This document shows positions 16,477 to 24,350 of a stretch of 64,000 bases of DNA, in pieces. A program made the translations under genes and the position numbers. The stretch lies in NCBI RefSeq assembly GCF_038246755.1, contig NZ_CP134706.1, positions 2,356,001 through 2,420,000 on the forward strand. The letters run 5' to 3'. Origin of the DNA: Micromonospora sp. FIMYZ51 (GTDB lineage: Bacteria > Actinomycetota > Actinomycetes > Mycobacteriales > Micromonosporaceae). Position 1 is the first letter of the stretch, and each line of letters opens with the position of its first letter. The notes beneath the pieces are model-generated. The model searched no databases. It had not been told where the DNA came from and was given only the letters and a program-made list of their open reading frames with translations.

Positions 16477-17226
16477 ATGTCCGGCCACTCAAAGTGGGCG
16501 ACGACCAAGCACAAGAAGGCGGTCATCGACGCCAAGCGCGGCAAGATGTTCGCCAAGCTGATCAAGAACGTCGAGGTCGCGGCGCGGACCGGCGGCGGCG
16601 ACCCCGCCGGCAACCCGACGCTCTACGACGCGATCCAGAAGGCCAAGAAGAACTCGGTCCCCAACGACAACATCGACCGCGCGGTCAAGCGCGGCTCCGG
16701 TCTGGAAGCCGGCGGTGCCGACTACCAGACGATCATGTATGAGGGGTACGGCCCGAACGGCGTCGCGCTGTTGATCGAGTGCCTGACCGACAACCGCAAC
16801 CGCGCCGCCACCGAGGTACGCACCGCGCTGACCCGCAACGGCGGCTCGTTCGCCGACGCCGGTTCGGTGTCGTACATGTTCTCCCGCAAGGGCGTGGTGA
16901 TCGTGCCGAAGACGGGCACCACCGAGGACGACGTGATGCTGGCGGTCCTCGACGCGGGTGCCGAGGAGGTCAACGACCTGGGTGAGGCGTTCGAGGTGGT
17001 CTCCGAGCCGGGTGACCTGCTGGCCGTACGCACCGCCTTGCAGGACGCCGGCATCGAGTACGAGTCGGCCGAGTCCTCGCTCATCCCCAGCGTCACCGTG
17101 CCGCTTGACGAGGAGGGCGCGCGCAAGATCTTCAAGCTGATCGACGTCCTGGAGGACAGCGACGACGTGCAGAACGTCTACGCCAACTTCGACGTCTCCG
17201 ACGAGGTGATGGCCGCCGTCGGCTGA
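16477..17226 (+). CDS. yebC: YebC/PmpR-family protein
   Basis: A 249-residue YebC-family protein. The start [22 protein letters not shown] and the [10 protein letters not shown] segment are diagnostic. Members act as regulators or as translation factors that relieve ribosome stalling; which applies here cannot be told. The start is ATG 16477 behind a near-perfect GGAGGTAAC site at 16465-16473. In many actinobacteria ruvC follows directly; here 32.6 kb lie between. Confidence 0.96.
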   Translation: MSGHSKWATTKHKKAVIDAKRGKMFAKLIKNVEVAARTGGGDPAGNPTLYDAIQKAKKNSVPNDNIDRAVKRGSGLEAGGADYQTIMYEGYGPNGVALLIECLTDNRNRAATEVRTALTRNGGSFADAGSVSYMFSRKGVVIVPKTGTTEDDVMLAVLDAGAEEVNDLGEAFEVVSEPGDLLAVRTALQDAGIEYESAESSLIPSVTVPLDEEGARKIFKLIDVLEDSDDVQNVYANFDVSDEVMAAVG

Positions 17227-17248
17227 CGACCGACTCTCGTTCGTTGGA

Positions 17249-17289
17249 TATACGCACCTCCCGGATATATTCTTGTCCGGGAGGTGTAT
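17249..17289 (+). promoter_or_regulatory. Inverted repeat over vapB promoter and ribosome-binding site
   Basis: ATACGCACCTCCCGG (17250-17264) and CCGGGAGGTGTAT (17277-17289) form an inverted repeat with one extra base in the left arm. The loop holds a TATATT-like -10 (17266-17271), and the right arm contains the GGGAGGTG ribosome-binding site of vapB. It is well placed as the VapBC autoregulatory operator, or as an RNA hairpin that hides the site. Confidence 0.7.
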
Positions 17290-17292
17290 CTC

Positions 17293-17505
17293 ATGGCCAA
17301 AACCCTGTTGGATCTCGATGAGGATCTTCTGGCGGAGGCGACTGCCGCGCTCGGCACCGCGACCAAGAAGGAGACGGTGACAGCGGCGCTCCGGCAAGCG
17401 GTGGAGTCCAGCCGGGAGCGGCGACAGCGGGCCCTGGCTGACCTCCAAGACGTCGCTGACGCGGGCGGCTTCGATTTCGATCAGCTCGACGAACTCGACC
17501 GTTGA
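17293..17505 (+). CDS. vapB: VapB-type antitoxin
   Basis: A 70-residue antitoxin. The N-terminal half (MAKTLLDLDEDLLAEATAAL then TKKETVTAALRQAVE) is a ribbon-helix-helix DNA-binding module; the acidic C-terminal tail (DFDQLDELDR) is where such proteins wrap the toxin. The start is ATG 17293 with GGGAGGTG upstream. It overlaps the toxin start by four bases (TTGA), the common antitoxin-toxin coupling. Confidence 0.88.
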   Translation: MAKTLLDLDEDLLAEATAALGTATKKETVTAALRQAVESSRERRQRALADLQDVADAGGFDFDQLDELDR

Positions 17506-17897
17506 AGTACCTCATCGACACCAGCGCCCTGGTCCGCATGGTTCGTCGTCAAGTCGACCCGCAGTGGTCCGACCTTGCTGCTCGCGGCCTGATCGCCATC
17601 TGCGACCCGGTGCTCGTGGAAACACTGACCATCGCGGATGCCAAGGCATACGACCGGGTCGAGCGAGGGCTGCGCGACGTGTATCCCTGGGTGCCCGTGC
17701 CAGACGATGCCTGGCAGGTCGTGCGAGCGGTGCGACAGGAACTCGCCAGCCACAGCGCCCACCAAGGGCTCTCCGTGGCGGATCATCTCGTGGTGGCCAC
17801 CGCGATTCGGCTGAAGCTGGTGGTGCTTCACCGGGACGCCGACTTCGAGACCGCAGCCCGGCTCGTGCCGCAGCTGAGCCAAGAGCGGATCACCTGA
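17502..17897 (+). CDS. vapC: VapC-type PIN-domain toxin
   Basis: A 131-residue PIN-domain ribonuclease. The acidic metal site is intact: D6 in YLIDTSAL, E40 in LVETL, and the Asp in SVADHLVVATA and in HRDADFE near residues 93 and 111. The family cleaves tRNA or rRNA and is silenced by its VapB partner. TTG 17502 is the start, overlapping the antitoxin stop. The module sits at the boundary where the yebC-ruvC order breaks. Confidence 0.9.
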   Translation: MKYLIDTSALVRMVRRQVDPQWSDLAARGLIAICDPVLVETLTIADAKAYDRVERGLRDVYPWVPVPDDAWQVVRAVRQELASHSAHQGLSVADHLVVATAIRLKLVVLHRDADFETAARLVPQLSQERIT

Positions 17898-17951
17898 CCG
17901 CCGCCGAGACACCGACTCGCGTACGCGCTCCGGAAGCTTTTGGCACTTGCT

Positions 17952-17977
17952 AGAGATGTCTTTCTAAAGCATTCTCT
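17952..17977. promoter_or_regulatory. 26-base dyad upstream of the ArsR-type regulator
   Basis: AGAGATGTCTTT-CT-AAAGCATTCTCT is an imperfect dyad ending five bases before the regulator's ATG. It is AT-rich against the background and a likely autoregulatory operator. Because it almost touches the start codon, the transcript leader must be very short or the real promoter overlaps the dyad. Confidence 0.6.
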
Positions 17978-17982
17978 ACTAT

Positions 17983-18600
17983 ATGGCTGACGATCTGCCC
18001 CGGCGTTCCATCAAGGTCGATGACCCCCGCGCCCTGCGCGCGTACGCGCACCCGCTGCGGATGCGTCTGATCGGGCTGCTGCGCGGTGAAGGGCCGATGA
18101 CCGCGACGCAGGCGGCAGCCCGGCTCGACGACAACGTGCCGAACTGCTCGTTCCACCTGCGCCAACTCGCGAAGTACGGTTTCGCCGAACGGGTGCCCGG
18201 GGCGGACGGTCGGGAACGACCCTGGCGGGCCACCACCCAGTACACCTCCTGGGACGACGACTCCGACGATCCGGCGATGCGGGCCGCCACGGACCAGATC
18301 AACAACGTGATGGTCGCCCTCTACCTGCAACGCGCGCAGGACTACCTGGCAATCCGCGCCGACGAGCCCGCCGAGTGGCGCGCCGCCGCCGGCTTCGGCG
18401 ACGCGCTGCTGTACGTCACCGCGGCCGAACTGCGCGAGGTCACCGAGCAGATCGACGCGCTGCTGGCCCGGTACGACGAACGGCTCGCCGATCCGGCGAA
18501 ACGCCCGCCCGGCTCCCGGCCGGTGACGGTCGTCCAGATGGCGCTGCCCCGAAAGACCGCGCCCACCGAGGAGCAGCCGGCGGGGTCCGGCCATGAGTGA
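17983..18600 (+). CDS. ArsR-like winged-helix regulator
   Basis: A 205-residue regulator. The N-terminal winged helix (about 10-75) has ALRAYAHPLRMRLIGLLRGEGPMTATQAAARL and NCSFHLRQLAKYGF. A helical C-terminal half (about 90-185) probably serves dimerisation or ligand sensing. No metal-binding Cys cluster is seen. It overlaps the MFS exporter by eight bases, so it very probably controls its own operon and the exporter. Confidence 0.85.
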   Translation: MADDLPRRSIKVDDPRALRAYAHPLRMRLIGLLRGEGPMTATQAAARLDDNVPNCSFHLRQLAKYGFAERVPGADGRERPWRATTQYTSWDDDSDDPAMRAATDQINNVMVALYLQRAQDYLAIRADEPAEWRAAAGFGDALLYVTAAELREVTEQIDALLARYDERLADPAKRPPGSRPVTVVQMALPRKTAPTEEQPAGSGHE

Positions 18601-19903
18601 ACCACTCGTCCTCACCGAGCCGGCCGATCCGGCACCGCCGCGCCGGTCGCGAGTGCCGACGCTGTTGCGGCAGCCGGACTTCCGCCGCTACTGGTCCGCG
18701 CAGACCGTCTCGCTCTTCGGCGACCAGGTCACCATGCTCGCCGTACCGCTGCTGGCCCTGCTCGCGGTCGGTGCCGGACCCGCCGAGATGGGCTACCTGA
18801 CCGCCGCCTCGCTGCTGCCCAACCTGTTCTTCTCCCTGCCGGCCGGGGCCTGGGTTGACCGACACCCGCGTCGGCGTCAGGTCATGATCGTCACCGACCT
18901 CGGGCGGGCGGGGCTGCTGCTGGCGGTGCCGCTGCTCTGGTGGATCGACGCCCTGAGCCTGCCGCTGCTCTGCGCGGTGGCCTTCCTGATCGGGACCCTC
19001 TCGGTCTTCTTCGAGGTGGCGCACAGCAGCCTCTTCGCCGCGCTCGTCAAGCGACCGGACTACGTGCAGGCCAACAGCTTGGTCAACGGCAGCAGGGCGA
19101 TGGCACACGTGGCCGGCCCGAGTATCGGTGGCGTGCTGGTGCAGGTGCTCACCGCCCCGGTCGCGCTCCTGTCCGGGGTGTTCACCTACCTGGGCTCGGC
19201 GGCCTTCCTGGCCCGGACGAGGGTCATCGAGCACGCCGCGTCGAGCGGCTCCGGCCTGGGCATGGCCGCTGGTGTGCGGTACGTGGCCCACTCCACGATC
19301 CTGCGCGCCACGCTGCTGGGCACCACCACGCTCAACCTGTTCAACTACATGTTCGCCGCGCTCTTCGTGCTGTACGTGACCACCGAACTGGGCGTCTCCC
19401 CGGGCATGCTGGGCCTGATCATCGGGGCCGGCGCGGTCGGTGGACTGCTCGGCGCGACGATCACCGGCGCGGTCAGCCGGCGGATCGGCATCGGCCCCGC
19501 CGTACTCCTCGGATTCGTCGCCTTTCCGGCCCCGCTGATCCTCGTGCCGCTGGCCACCGGACCGCAGCCGCTGGTGCTCGCGGCGCTGTTCGCCGCCGAG
19601 TTCATCTCCGCCCTGGGCGTCATGGTCCTCGACATCGCGGTCGGTTCGGTCCAGATCGCCGCCACGCCGGTGGCGATGCTCGCCGTGGTCGCCGGCTTTC
19701 GACGCACCGTCAACTACGGCATCCGACCGATCGGCGCCGTGATCGGCGGAACCCTCGGGGCGACGATCGGGGTACGTCCCGCCCTCTGGATCGCCAGCCT
19801 CGGCGCCCTGCTCGGGGTGCTCTGGGTCGCCTTCTCCCCGCTACGCGCCATGCGCGTCCTGCCCGAGGGCGATGAGGAGACAGGCCGAGATCCGGGAAAG
19901 TAG
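18593..19903 (+). CDS. MFS exporter
   Basis: A 436-residue major facilitator with about 12 hydrophobic helices, of the enterobactin-exporter/DHA3-like type. It opens LLRQPDFRRYWSAQTVSLFGDQ and has the loop motif VDRHPRRRQVM. The substrate is unknown; coupling to an ArsR-like repressor suggests an inducible drug or metabolite exporter. ATG 18593 overlaps the regulator's 3' end. Confidence 0.9.
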   Translation: MSEPLVLTEPADPAPPRRSRVPTLLRQPDFRRYWSAQTVSLFGDQVTMLAVPLLALLAVGAGPAEMGYLTAASLLPNLFFSLPAGAWVDRHPRRRQVMIVTDLGRAGLLLAVPLLWWIDALSLPLLCAVAFLIGTLSVFFEVAHSSLFAALVKRPDYVQANSLVNGSRAMAHVAGPSIGGVLVQVLTAPVALLSGVFTYLGSAAFLARTRVIEHAASSGSGLGMAAGVRYVAHSTILRATLLGTTTLNLFNYMFAALFVLYVTTELGVSPGMLGLIIGAGAVGGLLGATITGAVSRRIGIGPAVLLGFVAFPAPLILVPLATGPQPLVLAALFAAEFISALGVMVLDIAVGSVQIAATPVAMLAVVAGFRRTVNYGIRPIGAVIGGTLGATIGVRPALWIASLGALLGVLWVAFSPLRAMRVLPEGDEETGRDPGK

Positions 19904-19926
19904 CGGCCCGGAGAGCCGTGGCCCGG

Positions 19927-20325
19927 TCAGGGGAAGAGGGTGGCGGGCGGCAGGAGACGGCCCTCCCGGGCGTGGGAGTAGTCGCGGGACCCGGTCACCA
20001 GGCCGGCGTCGTCGAAGCGCAGCAGGGTGCAGCCGGAGATGGTGAGCGGGCGGTCCGACGGGTAGGTGACCGCCCAGTACTCGACCGTTGCCAGGTCGCC
20101 GTCGACCTGTGGTTCGCCGAACCAGACCTCGGCCGGGCGGGTCTCCTCCGCGAAGCACTCCGCCACGTACGCCCGCAGCCCGGCCCGCCCCCGGCACGGG
20201 CGGAACATGGACGCCCAGTGGTCGGCCTGCTCCGCGTGCAGGTTGACGATGCGCTCCACGTCCCTGGTGGGCCAGCCCTGGGACCAGGCGTCCGCCCAGC
20301 GCCGGGCCGCTTCCCGTACGTCCAT
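19927..20325 (-). CDS. SnoaL/NTF2-like protein
   Basis: A 132-residue NTF2-like cone-fold protein (MDVREAARRWADAWSQGW, later DGDLATVEYWAVTYPSDRP and TISGCTLLRFDDAGLV). The fold covers isomerases, hydrolases and non-enzymatic proteins, so no function is assigned. I chose ATG 20325 because the GAGGAG site lies seven bases upstream; the ATG at 20331 would sit right on that site. Confidence 0.8.
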   Translation of the reverse strand: MDVREAARRWADAWSQGWPTRDVERIVNLHAEQADHWASMFRPCRGRAGLRAYVAECFAEETRPAEVWFGEPQVDGDLATVEYWAVTYPSDRPLTISGCTLLRFDDAGLVTGSRDYSHAREGRLLPPATLFP

Positions 20326-20359
20326 GATCATGCTCCTCGTCTCGATGGTGCCCGGACTT

Positions 20360-20698
20360 CTACCAACCGCCTGTGACATCTGAGCGCTTCGCTGGCGACC
20401 GGGGCGCCCTCGGTGTGGTCCAGGCCAGGAAACGCTCGAACAGCTCGGCCGGAGTGGGCGGGGGAGTCTCGTGCATCAGATCCCCGGTGGCGTCGAAGAG
20501 AAGTCCGGCCAGGTAGACCGAGAGACCGACCCGGTCGGGGCCGTACTCGACCCGGAGCAGCATCCGGGCCACCGGGCACGGCCAGGCCCCGCCGCACGCC
20601 CGACACCGCCAGCTGGGCCGCTCCGGCAGATGCCGATGCACCTGATGCAATCGGCTCAGTGGCTGGTCCCGGGCGGGCGGCAGGGCGGGTGAAGTCAT
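20360..20698 (-). CDS. Hypothetical protein with a Cys-rich motif
   Basis: A 112-residue protein with a CRACGGAWPCPVAR motif (about 32-45). Three Cys in a compact pattern suggest a small metal site or structural knuckle. The rest is short helices rich in Arg and Pro. I cannot assign a function. It is divergent from the AlpA-like regulator across an 88-base region with repeated GTTGAC/GTCAAC boxes, which suggests shared regulation. Confidence 0.65.
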   Translation of the reverse strand: MTSPALPPARDQPLSRLHQVHRHLPERPSWRCRACGGAWPCPVARMLLRVEYGPDRVGLSVYLAGLLFDATGDLMHETPPPTPAELFERFLAWTTPRAPRSPAKRSDVTGGW

Positions 20699-20727
20699 GC
20701 CTCCATGCTGACGAAGGCCGTTGTCTG

Positions 20728-20784
20728 TGTCAACAGGCTGCGTAGTTGTCGGAGTCGAATGATGTTGACGCTGTCATTGTCAAC
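20728..20784. promoter_or_regulatory. GTTGAC/GTCAAC operator-like boxes
   Basis: TGTCAAC at 20728-20734, GTTGAC at 20764-20769 and TGTCAAC at 20778-20784. The last two form an inverted repeat with a nine-base spacer that ends two bases before the AlpA-like ATG. It lies between divergent genes. GTTGAC also resembles a -35 element, so promoter and operator may coincide. Confidence 0.55.
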
Positions 20785-20786
20785 CT

Positions 20787-20975
20787 ATGGAGTTGGTGGG
20801 CGTGTCGGAGATCAGAGCGATGCTGGGGAACGTCTCCCGGCAGCGTGCATCCGTCATCGCCAACCAGCGGAACTTCCCGGAGCCCATTGCCGTACTGGCG
20901 ATGGGCAAGGTGTGGCGGAAGTCGGATGTGGAGGCATGGATCAGGGAGCACCGGCCCGAGTTGGCGGGGGAGTGA
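20787..20975 (+). CDS. AlpA-like small DNA-binding protein
   Basis: A 62-residue protein with the excisionase/AlpA-type winged helix: VGVSEIRAMLGNVSRQRAS, then WRKSDVEAWIREHRP. Such proteins are single-domain transcription or recombination-directionality factors. No integrase is nearby, so a simple regulator is more likely. The last base of its final codon opens the downstream DUF402 gene (GTGA overlap). Confidence 0.8.
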   Translation: MELVGVSEIRAMLGNVSRQRASVIANQRNFPEPIAVLAMGKVWRKSDVEAWIREHRPELAGE

Positions 20976-21586
20976 GGGCTGAGCGCTTCGCCCCGGGCGA
21001 GGTGGTCGTACGGCGGGAGGTCCTGCGCGGCGAGGTGTGGTTCGGCTGCCCGACGATCTGCGTCGAGGACTCACCCGACCTGCTCGCGCTCTACCTGCCG
21101 CCGGGAGCCGAGTTCGGCTTCCCCGACGAGGGCACCTACCCCTGCGGCCGGCACCCCTGGCAGCTCGCCGGGCACACCGTCTGGACCGGGCACGGCAAGC
21201 TGATGTTGCAGCGCCCGGGGGAGGCGCACTCGGTCGACGTGTTCTGGTCCGGCCCGGCGCGCTCCTTCGCCGGCTGGTACTTCAACCTCCAGGATCCGTT
21301 CCGGCGTACGCCAATCGGGGTGGACACCCTCGATCATGAGCTTGACCTGTGGTGGGCGGCGGACGCCGACCGGTACGTCTTCAAGGACGTGGAGTTGTTC
21401 GCCCAGCGGCTGGTGGAGGGGCGCTACCCGGGGATGGCTGCGGCGATCCGCGCCGAGGGCGACCGGATCGCCGCGTTGCTGGACGCGGGTGACCGCTGGT
21501 GGGACGAGTCCTGGGCGGCCTGGCGGCCCGACCCGGCCTGGCCCGTCCCGCGCCTGCCTGCCGGCTGGTCGGCGGTCCGGGCCTGA
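20972..21586 (+). CDS. DUF402-family protein (nucleoside phosphatase-like)
   Basis: A 204-residue DUF402 protein. Members such as Ntdp and FomD are metal-dependent phosphohydrolases of nucleoside di/triphosphates or related compounds. Consistent features are WSGPARSFAGWYFNLQDPFRR, DTLDHELDLWWAAD and FKDVELFAQRL, which carry the metal-binding acidic residues. The start is GTG 20972, overlapping the AlpA-like stop; the open frame further upstream runs through the regulator and is spurious. Confidence 0.78.
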   Translation: MRAERFAPGEVVVRREVLRGEVWFGCPTICVEDSPDLLALYLPPGAEFGFPDEGTYPCGRHPWQLAGHTVWTGHGKLMLQRPGEAHSVDVFWSGPARSFAGWYFNLQDPFRRTPIGVDTLDHELDLWWAADADRYVFKDVELFAQRLVEGRYPGMAAAIRAEGDRIAALLDAGDRWWDESWAAWRPDPAWPVPRLPAGWSAVRA

Positions 21587-21608
21587 CCTGGGTCGGGCGC
21601 GCAGGCGT

Positions 21609-22670
21609 TCAGCTCACCGTCTCGCGCTCGCGCCAGGCGGTACGCAGCGAGGTGCGGCCGTTGGTACGCAGCAGCGACCCCTCGTAGACCCGGGCCCCGG
21701 CGAGCAGGAACCCGACCGCCGCCACCAGCAGCAGGACCAGCGACACCGGCAGTTCCCAGCCGGCCGCGTCCCCGCTGAACAGCCGCAGCGGCATCGCCGT
21801 CGGCGAGGAGAACGGCAGGTAGGACAGCACCTGCATGGCGGTGGGGTTGTCGTTGAGGAAGACCACCGCGAAGAACGGCAGCATCACCGCGAGCTGCACC
21901 GGCGTGGACACCCCGCCGATGTCCTCAAGCCGGTTGACCAGCGCGCCGGCCGCCGCCCACATGGCCGCGATCAGCACGAAGCCGAGCAGGAAGAACGGGA
22001 TGAACCAGCCGATCGCCGGGGCGAGCAGCGAGAGCAGCCCGGTGTCGCCGCCCCAGGCCACGCCGGCCACCGCGACCAGGGCCACAAGCGCGATCTGCCC
22101 GAGCGCCAGGAGTGTGCCGGCGAGCATCTTGCCGGCCAGCAGCGCCCGGACGGACACCGCGGAGACGAGGATCTCCACGATCCGGGTCTGCTTCTCCTCG
22201 ATGATGCTCTGCGCGATCTGCACGCCGAAGGTCTGTGAGGTGATGAAGAAGACGAAGGCGAAGGCGAACGGCACGAGGAAGGCAAGCGCCGGGTCCACCG
22301 CGTCGGGATCCAGCAGCTGGACCGGCGGCGCACTGCTCAGCGCGGAGACCACCTCGCGGGGAGCCTCGGTCATGGCGAGCACGGCCGGGCCGGTGACGAC
22401 CGCGGCGTCCACGTCGCCGTCGCGGACCGACTGCTCCGCGGCGGCGTCGTCGGGCACCGTACGCACCTCCAGACCCGCCTCGCGCAGCGGACCGGCCATC
22501 GCCTCGGTCGCCGCCACGCTTGGCGGCCCGCCGGCCAGCAGCGGCGGCAGGATGGTCGCCGCCGCAGCGATCAGCAGGAAGACCAGGGTGCTGATCAGGA
22601 AGGTACGGTCGCGCAACTTGACCCGGATCTCCCGGGCGGCGACCAGGCGGGTGGCCTCGAAGGTGTTCAC
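21609..22670 (-). CDS. ABC-2 type transporter permease (NatB-like)
   Basis: A 353-residue permease. One helix near the N-terminus (about 24-46) is followed by a large extracellular loop (about 50-125) and five to six helices (about 128-330), the NatB-like layout. The tail is cytoplasmic and basic. GTG 22670 overlaps the ATPase stop (GTGA), so the two are co-translated and should form one exporter. Substrate unknown. Confidence 0.88.
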   Translation of the reverse strand: MNTFEATRLVAAREIRVKLRDRTFLISTLVFLLIAAAATILPPLLAGGPPSVAATEAMAGPLREAGLEVRTVPDDAAAEQSVRDGDVDAAVVTGPAVLAMTEAPREVVSALSSAPPVQLLDPDAVDPALAFLVPFAFAFVFFITSQTFGVQIAQSIIEEKQTRIVEILVSAVSVRALLAGKMLAGTLLALGQIALVALVAVAGVAWGGDTGLLSLLAPAIGWFIPFFLLGFVLIAAMWAAAGALVNRLEDIGGVSTPVQLAVMLPFFAVVFLNDNPTAMQVLSYLPFSSPTAMPLRLFSGDAAGWELPVSLVLLLVAAVGFLLAGARVYEGSLLRTNGRTSLRTAWRERETVS

Positions 22671-23560
22671 TGGGTGACCTCTCGGAAGATCTCGGCGAGG
22701 GAGGGGCGGACCGGGCGGAACGCGCGCACCGGGCCGCGTTCCAGTGCCGCCCGCAGCACCGGCTGCTCGTCGGCGCCGGGGGCCAGATCGAACACGGCGC
22801 GGGCGCCGTCGAGGTCGACCAGACTCACCCCGGGCTGGTCCCGCAGCCAGCCGGCGTCGGTCTCCACGACCAGTTCGAACCGGGGCGTGGTGTACGCGGC
22901 GCGCAACTCCTCGCGGCTGCCGGCGGCGCGGATCGCGCCGTCCGCGATGATCACGAGGTCGTCGCAGAGCCGCTCGACGACGTCCAGCTGGTGGCTGGAG
23001 AAGAGCACCGGGGCACCGGCGGCGGCCCGCTCGCGCAGCACCGTGACGATCGTGTCCACGGCCAGCGGGTCCAGGCCGGAGAAGGGTTCGTCGAGCACCA
23101 GCACCTCGGGGTCGTGCACCAGCGCGGCGGCGATCTGGGCGCGCTGCTGGTTGCCCAGCGACAGCGTCTCCAGCAGGTCGCCGCCCCGTTCGGCCAGCCC
23201 GACCCGCTCCAGCAGCGCGTCGGTGGCACGTTGGGCGTGCCCAGCGGCCATCCCGTGCAGCCGGCCGAGGTAGGTCACCTGGTCGCGTACGGTCATTTTG
23301 GGGTAGAGGCCGCGTTCCTCGGGCATGTAGCCGAACCGCTGCCGAACCTCCCGGCTCAGCGGCGTTCCGCGCCACGTCACCTGGCCCGCGTCCGGTGCGA
23401 GCACACCGAGGACGATGCGCATGGTGGTGGTCTTGCCGGCGCCGTTGCCGCCGACGAAGCCGGTCATCCGTCCGGCAGTGACGTCGAAGGTGACGTCTTT
23501 GAGTACCTGACGGTCGCCGAAGCTGCGGTCGACGCCGTCGAGGCGGAGCACGCTGGTCAT
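22667..23560 (-). CDS. ABC transporter ATP-binding protein
   Basis: A 297-residue ATPase with Walker A GGNGAGKTT (about 38-46), signature LSLGNQQRAQIAAAL (a relaxed LSGGQ), Walker B VLVLDEPFSGLD and H-loop SSHQ. A C-terminal extension of about 80 residues is typical of NatA/CcmA-type exporters. ATG 23560. It lies 82 bases after the LuxR-type response regulator and is probably controlled by it. Confidence 0.93.
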   Translation of the reverse strand: MTSVLRLDGVDRSFGDRQVLKDVTFDVTAGRMTGFVGGNGAGKTTTMRIVLGVLAPDAGQVTWRGTPLSREVRQRFGYMPEERGLYPKMTVRDQVTYLGRLHGMAAGHAQRATDALLERVGLAERGGDLLETLSLGNQQRAQIAAALVHDPEVLVLDEPFSGLDPLAVDTIVTVLRERAAAGAPVLFSSHQLDVVERLCDDLVIIADGAIRAAGSREELRAAYTTPRFELVVETDAGWLRDQPGVSLVDLDGARAVFDLAPGADEQPVLRAALERGPVRAFRPVRPSLAEIFREVTQ

Positions 23561-23642
23561 GGTGAGAACGCTAGGGCGTCGATGGCCGACTGCCGTCCGC
23601 CCGCCGACGGAGATCGTCATTCCGCCGCTGGGCGGAGGTCGC

Positions 23643-24350
23643 TCACCCGCCGGGCCGGACCACCCCGTGTTCGTACGCGAAGACCACCGCCTGCACCCGG
23701 TCCCGCAGGCCCAGCTTGGCCAGTACCCGGCTGACGTGTGATTTGACGGTCGCCTCGCCGAGGTGCAGCGCGCCGGCGATCTCGGCGTTGCTGGCACCCC
23801 CGGCGACCAGCACCAGCACCTCCCGTTCCCGGGGCGTGAGGTCGCGCAGCGCCGCCTGCGCCGAGGCGCCGACGACACCGGCGTCGCCGGGCCGGGCGAA
23901 GGTGGCGATCACCCGCCGGGTGAGTTCCGGGGCGAGCAGGCCGTCACCCCTGGCCAGCACCCGGATCGCCTCGATCAGGGTCTCGGGCGTGCCGTTCTTG
24001 AGCAGGAAGCCGCTGGCTCCGGCGCGCAGCGCGGCGAACAGGTAGTCGTCCCGGTCGAAGGTGGTGAGGATCAGCACCGCCGGGCCGCCCGGGGTGTCGG
24101 TGTCGGCGCTGATCCGCCGGGTCGCCTCCAGGCCGTTGACTCCGGGCATCTCCACGTCCATCAGCACCACGTCCGGGCGTAGCGCCCGCGCCATGCCGAC
24201 CGCCCGTTCGCCGTCGGCGGCCTCGCCCACCACCTCGATGTCGTCCTCCACCTCAAGGATGACCCGGAAGCCGGTGCGGACCAGATGCTGGTCGTCGGCG
24301 AGCAACACCCGGATCGGCCGGCCGGCGTCGGCAACCGCGTCCGTGCTCAT
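23643..24350 (-). CDS. NarL/LuxR-family response regulator
   Basis: A 235-residue regulator. The receiver domain has RVLLADDQ, phospho-acceptor Asp in VVLMDVEMP and Lys in FLLKNG. The C-terminal LuxR-type HTH (about 165-230) reads LTPREREVLVLVAGGASNAEIAG then ATVKSHVSRVLAKLGLRDR. ATG 24350 overlaps the histidine kinase stop. It most likely acts on the ABC exporter immediately downstream. Confidence 0.95.
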   Translation of the reverse strand: MSTDAVADAGRPIRVLLADDQHLVRTGFRVILEVEDDIEVVGEAADGERAVGMARALRPDVVLMDVEMPGVNGLEATRRISADTDTPGGPAVLILTTFDRDDYLFAALRAGASGFLLKNGTPETLIEAIRVLARGDGLLAPELTRRVIATFARPGDAGVVGASAQAALRDLTPREREVLVLVAGGASNAEIAGALHLGEATVKSHVSRVLAKLGLRDRVQAVVFAYEHGVVRPGG

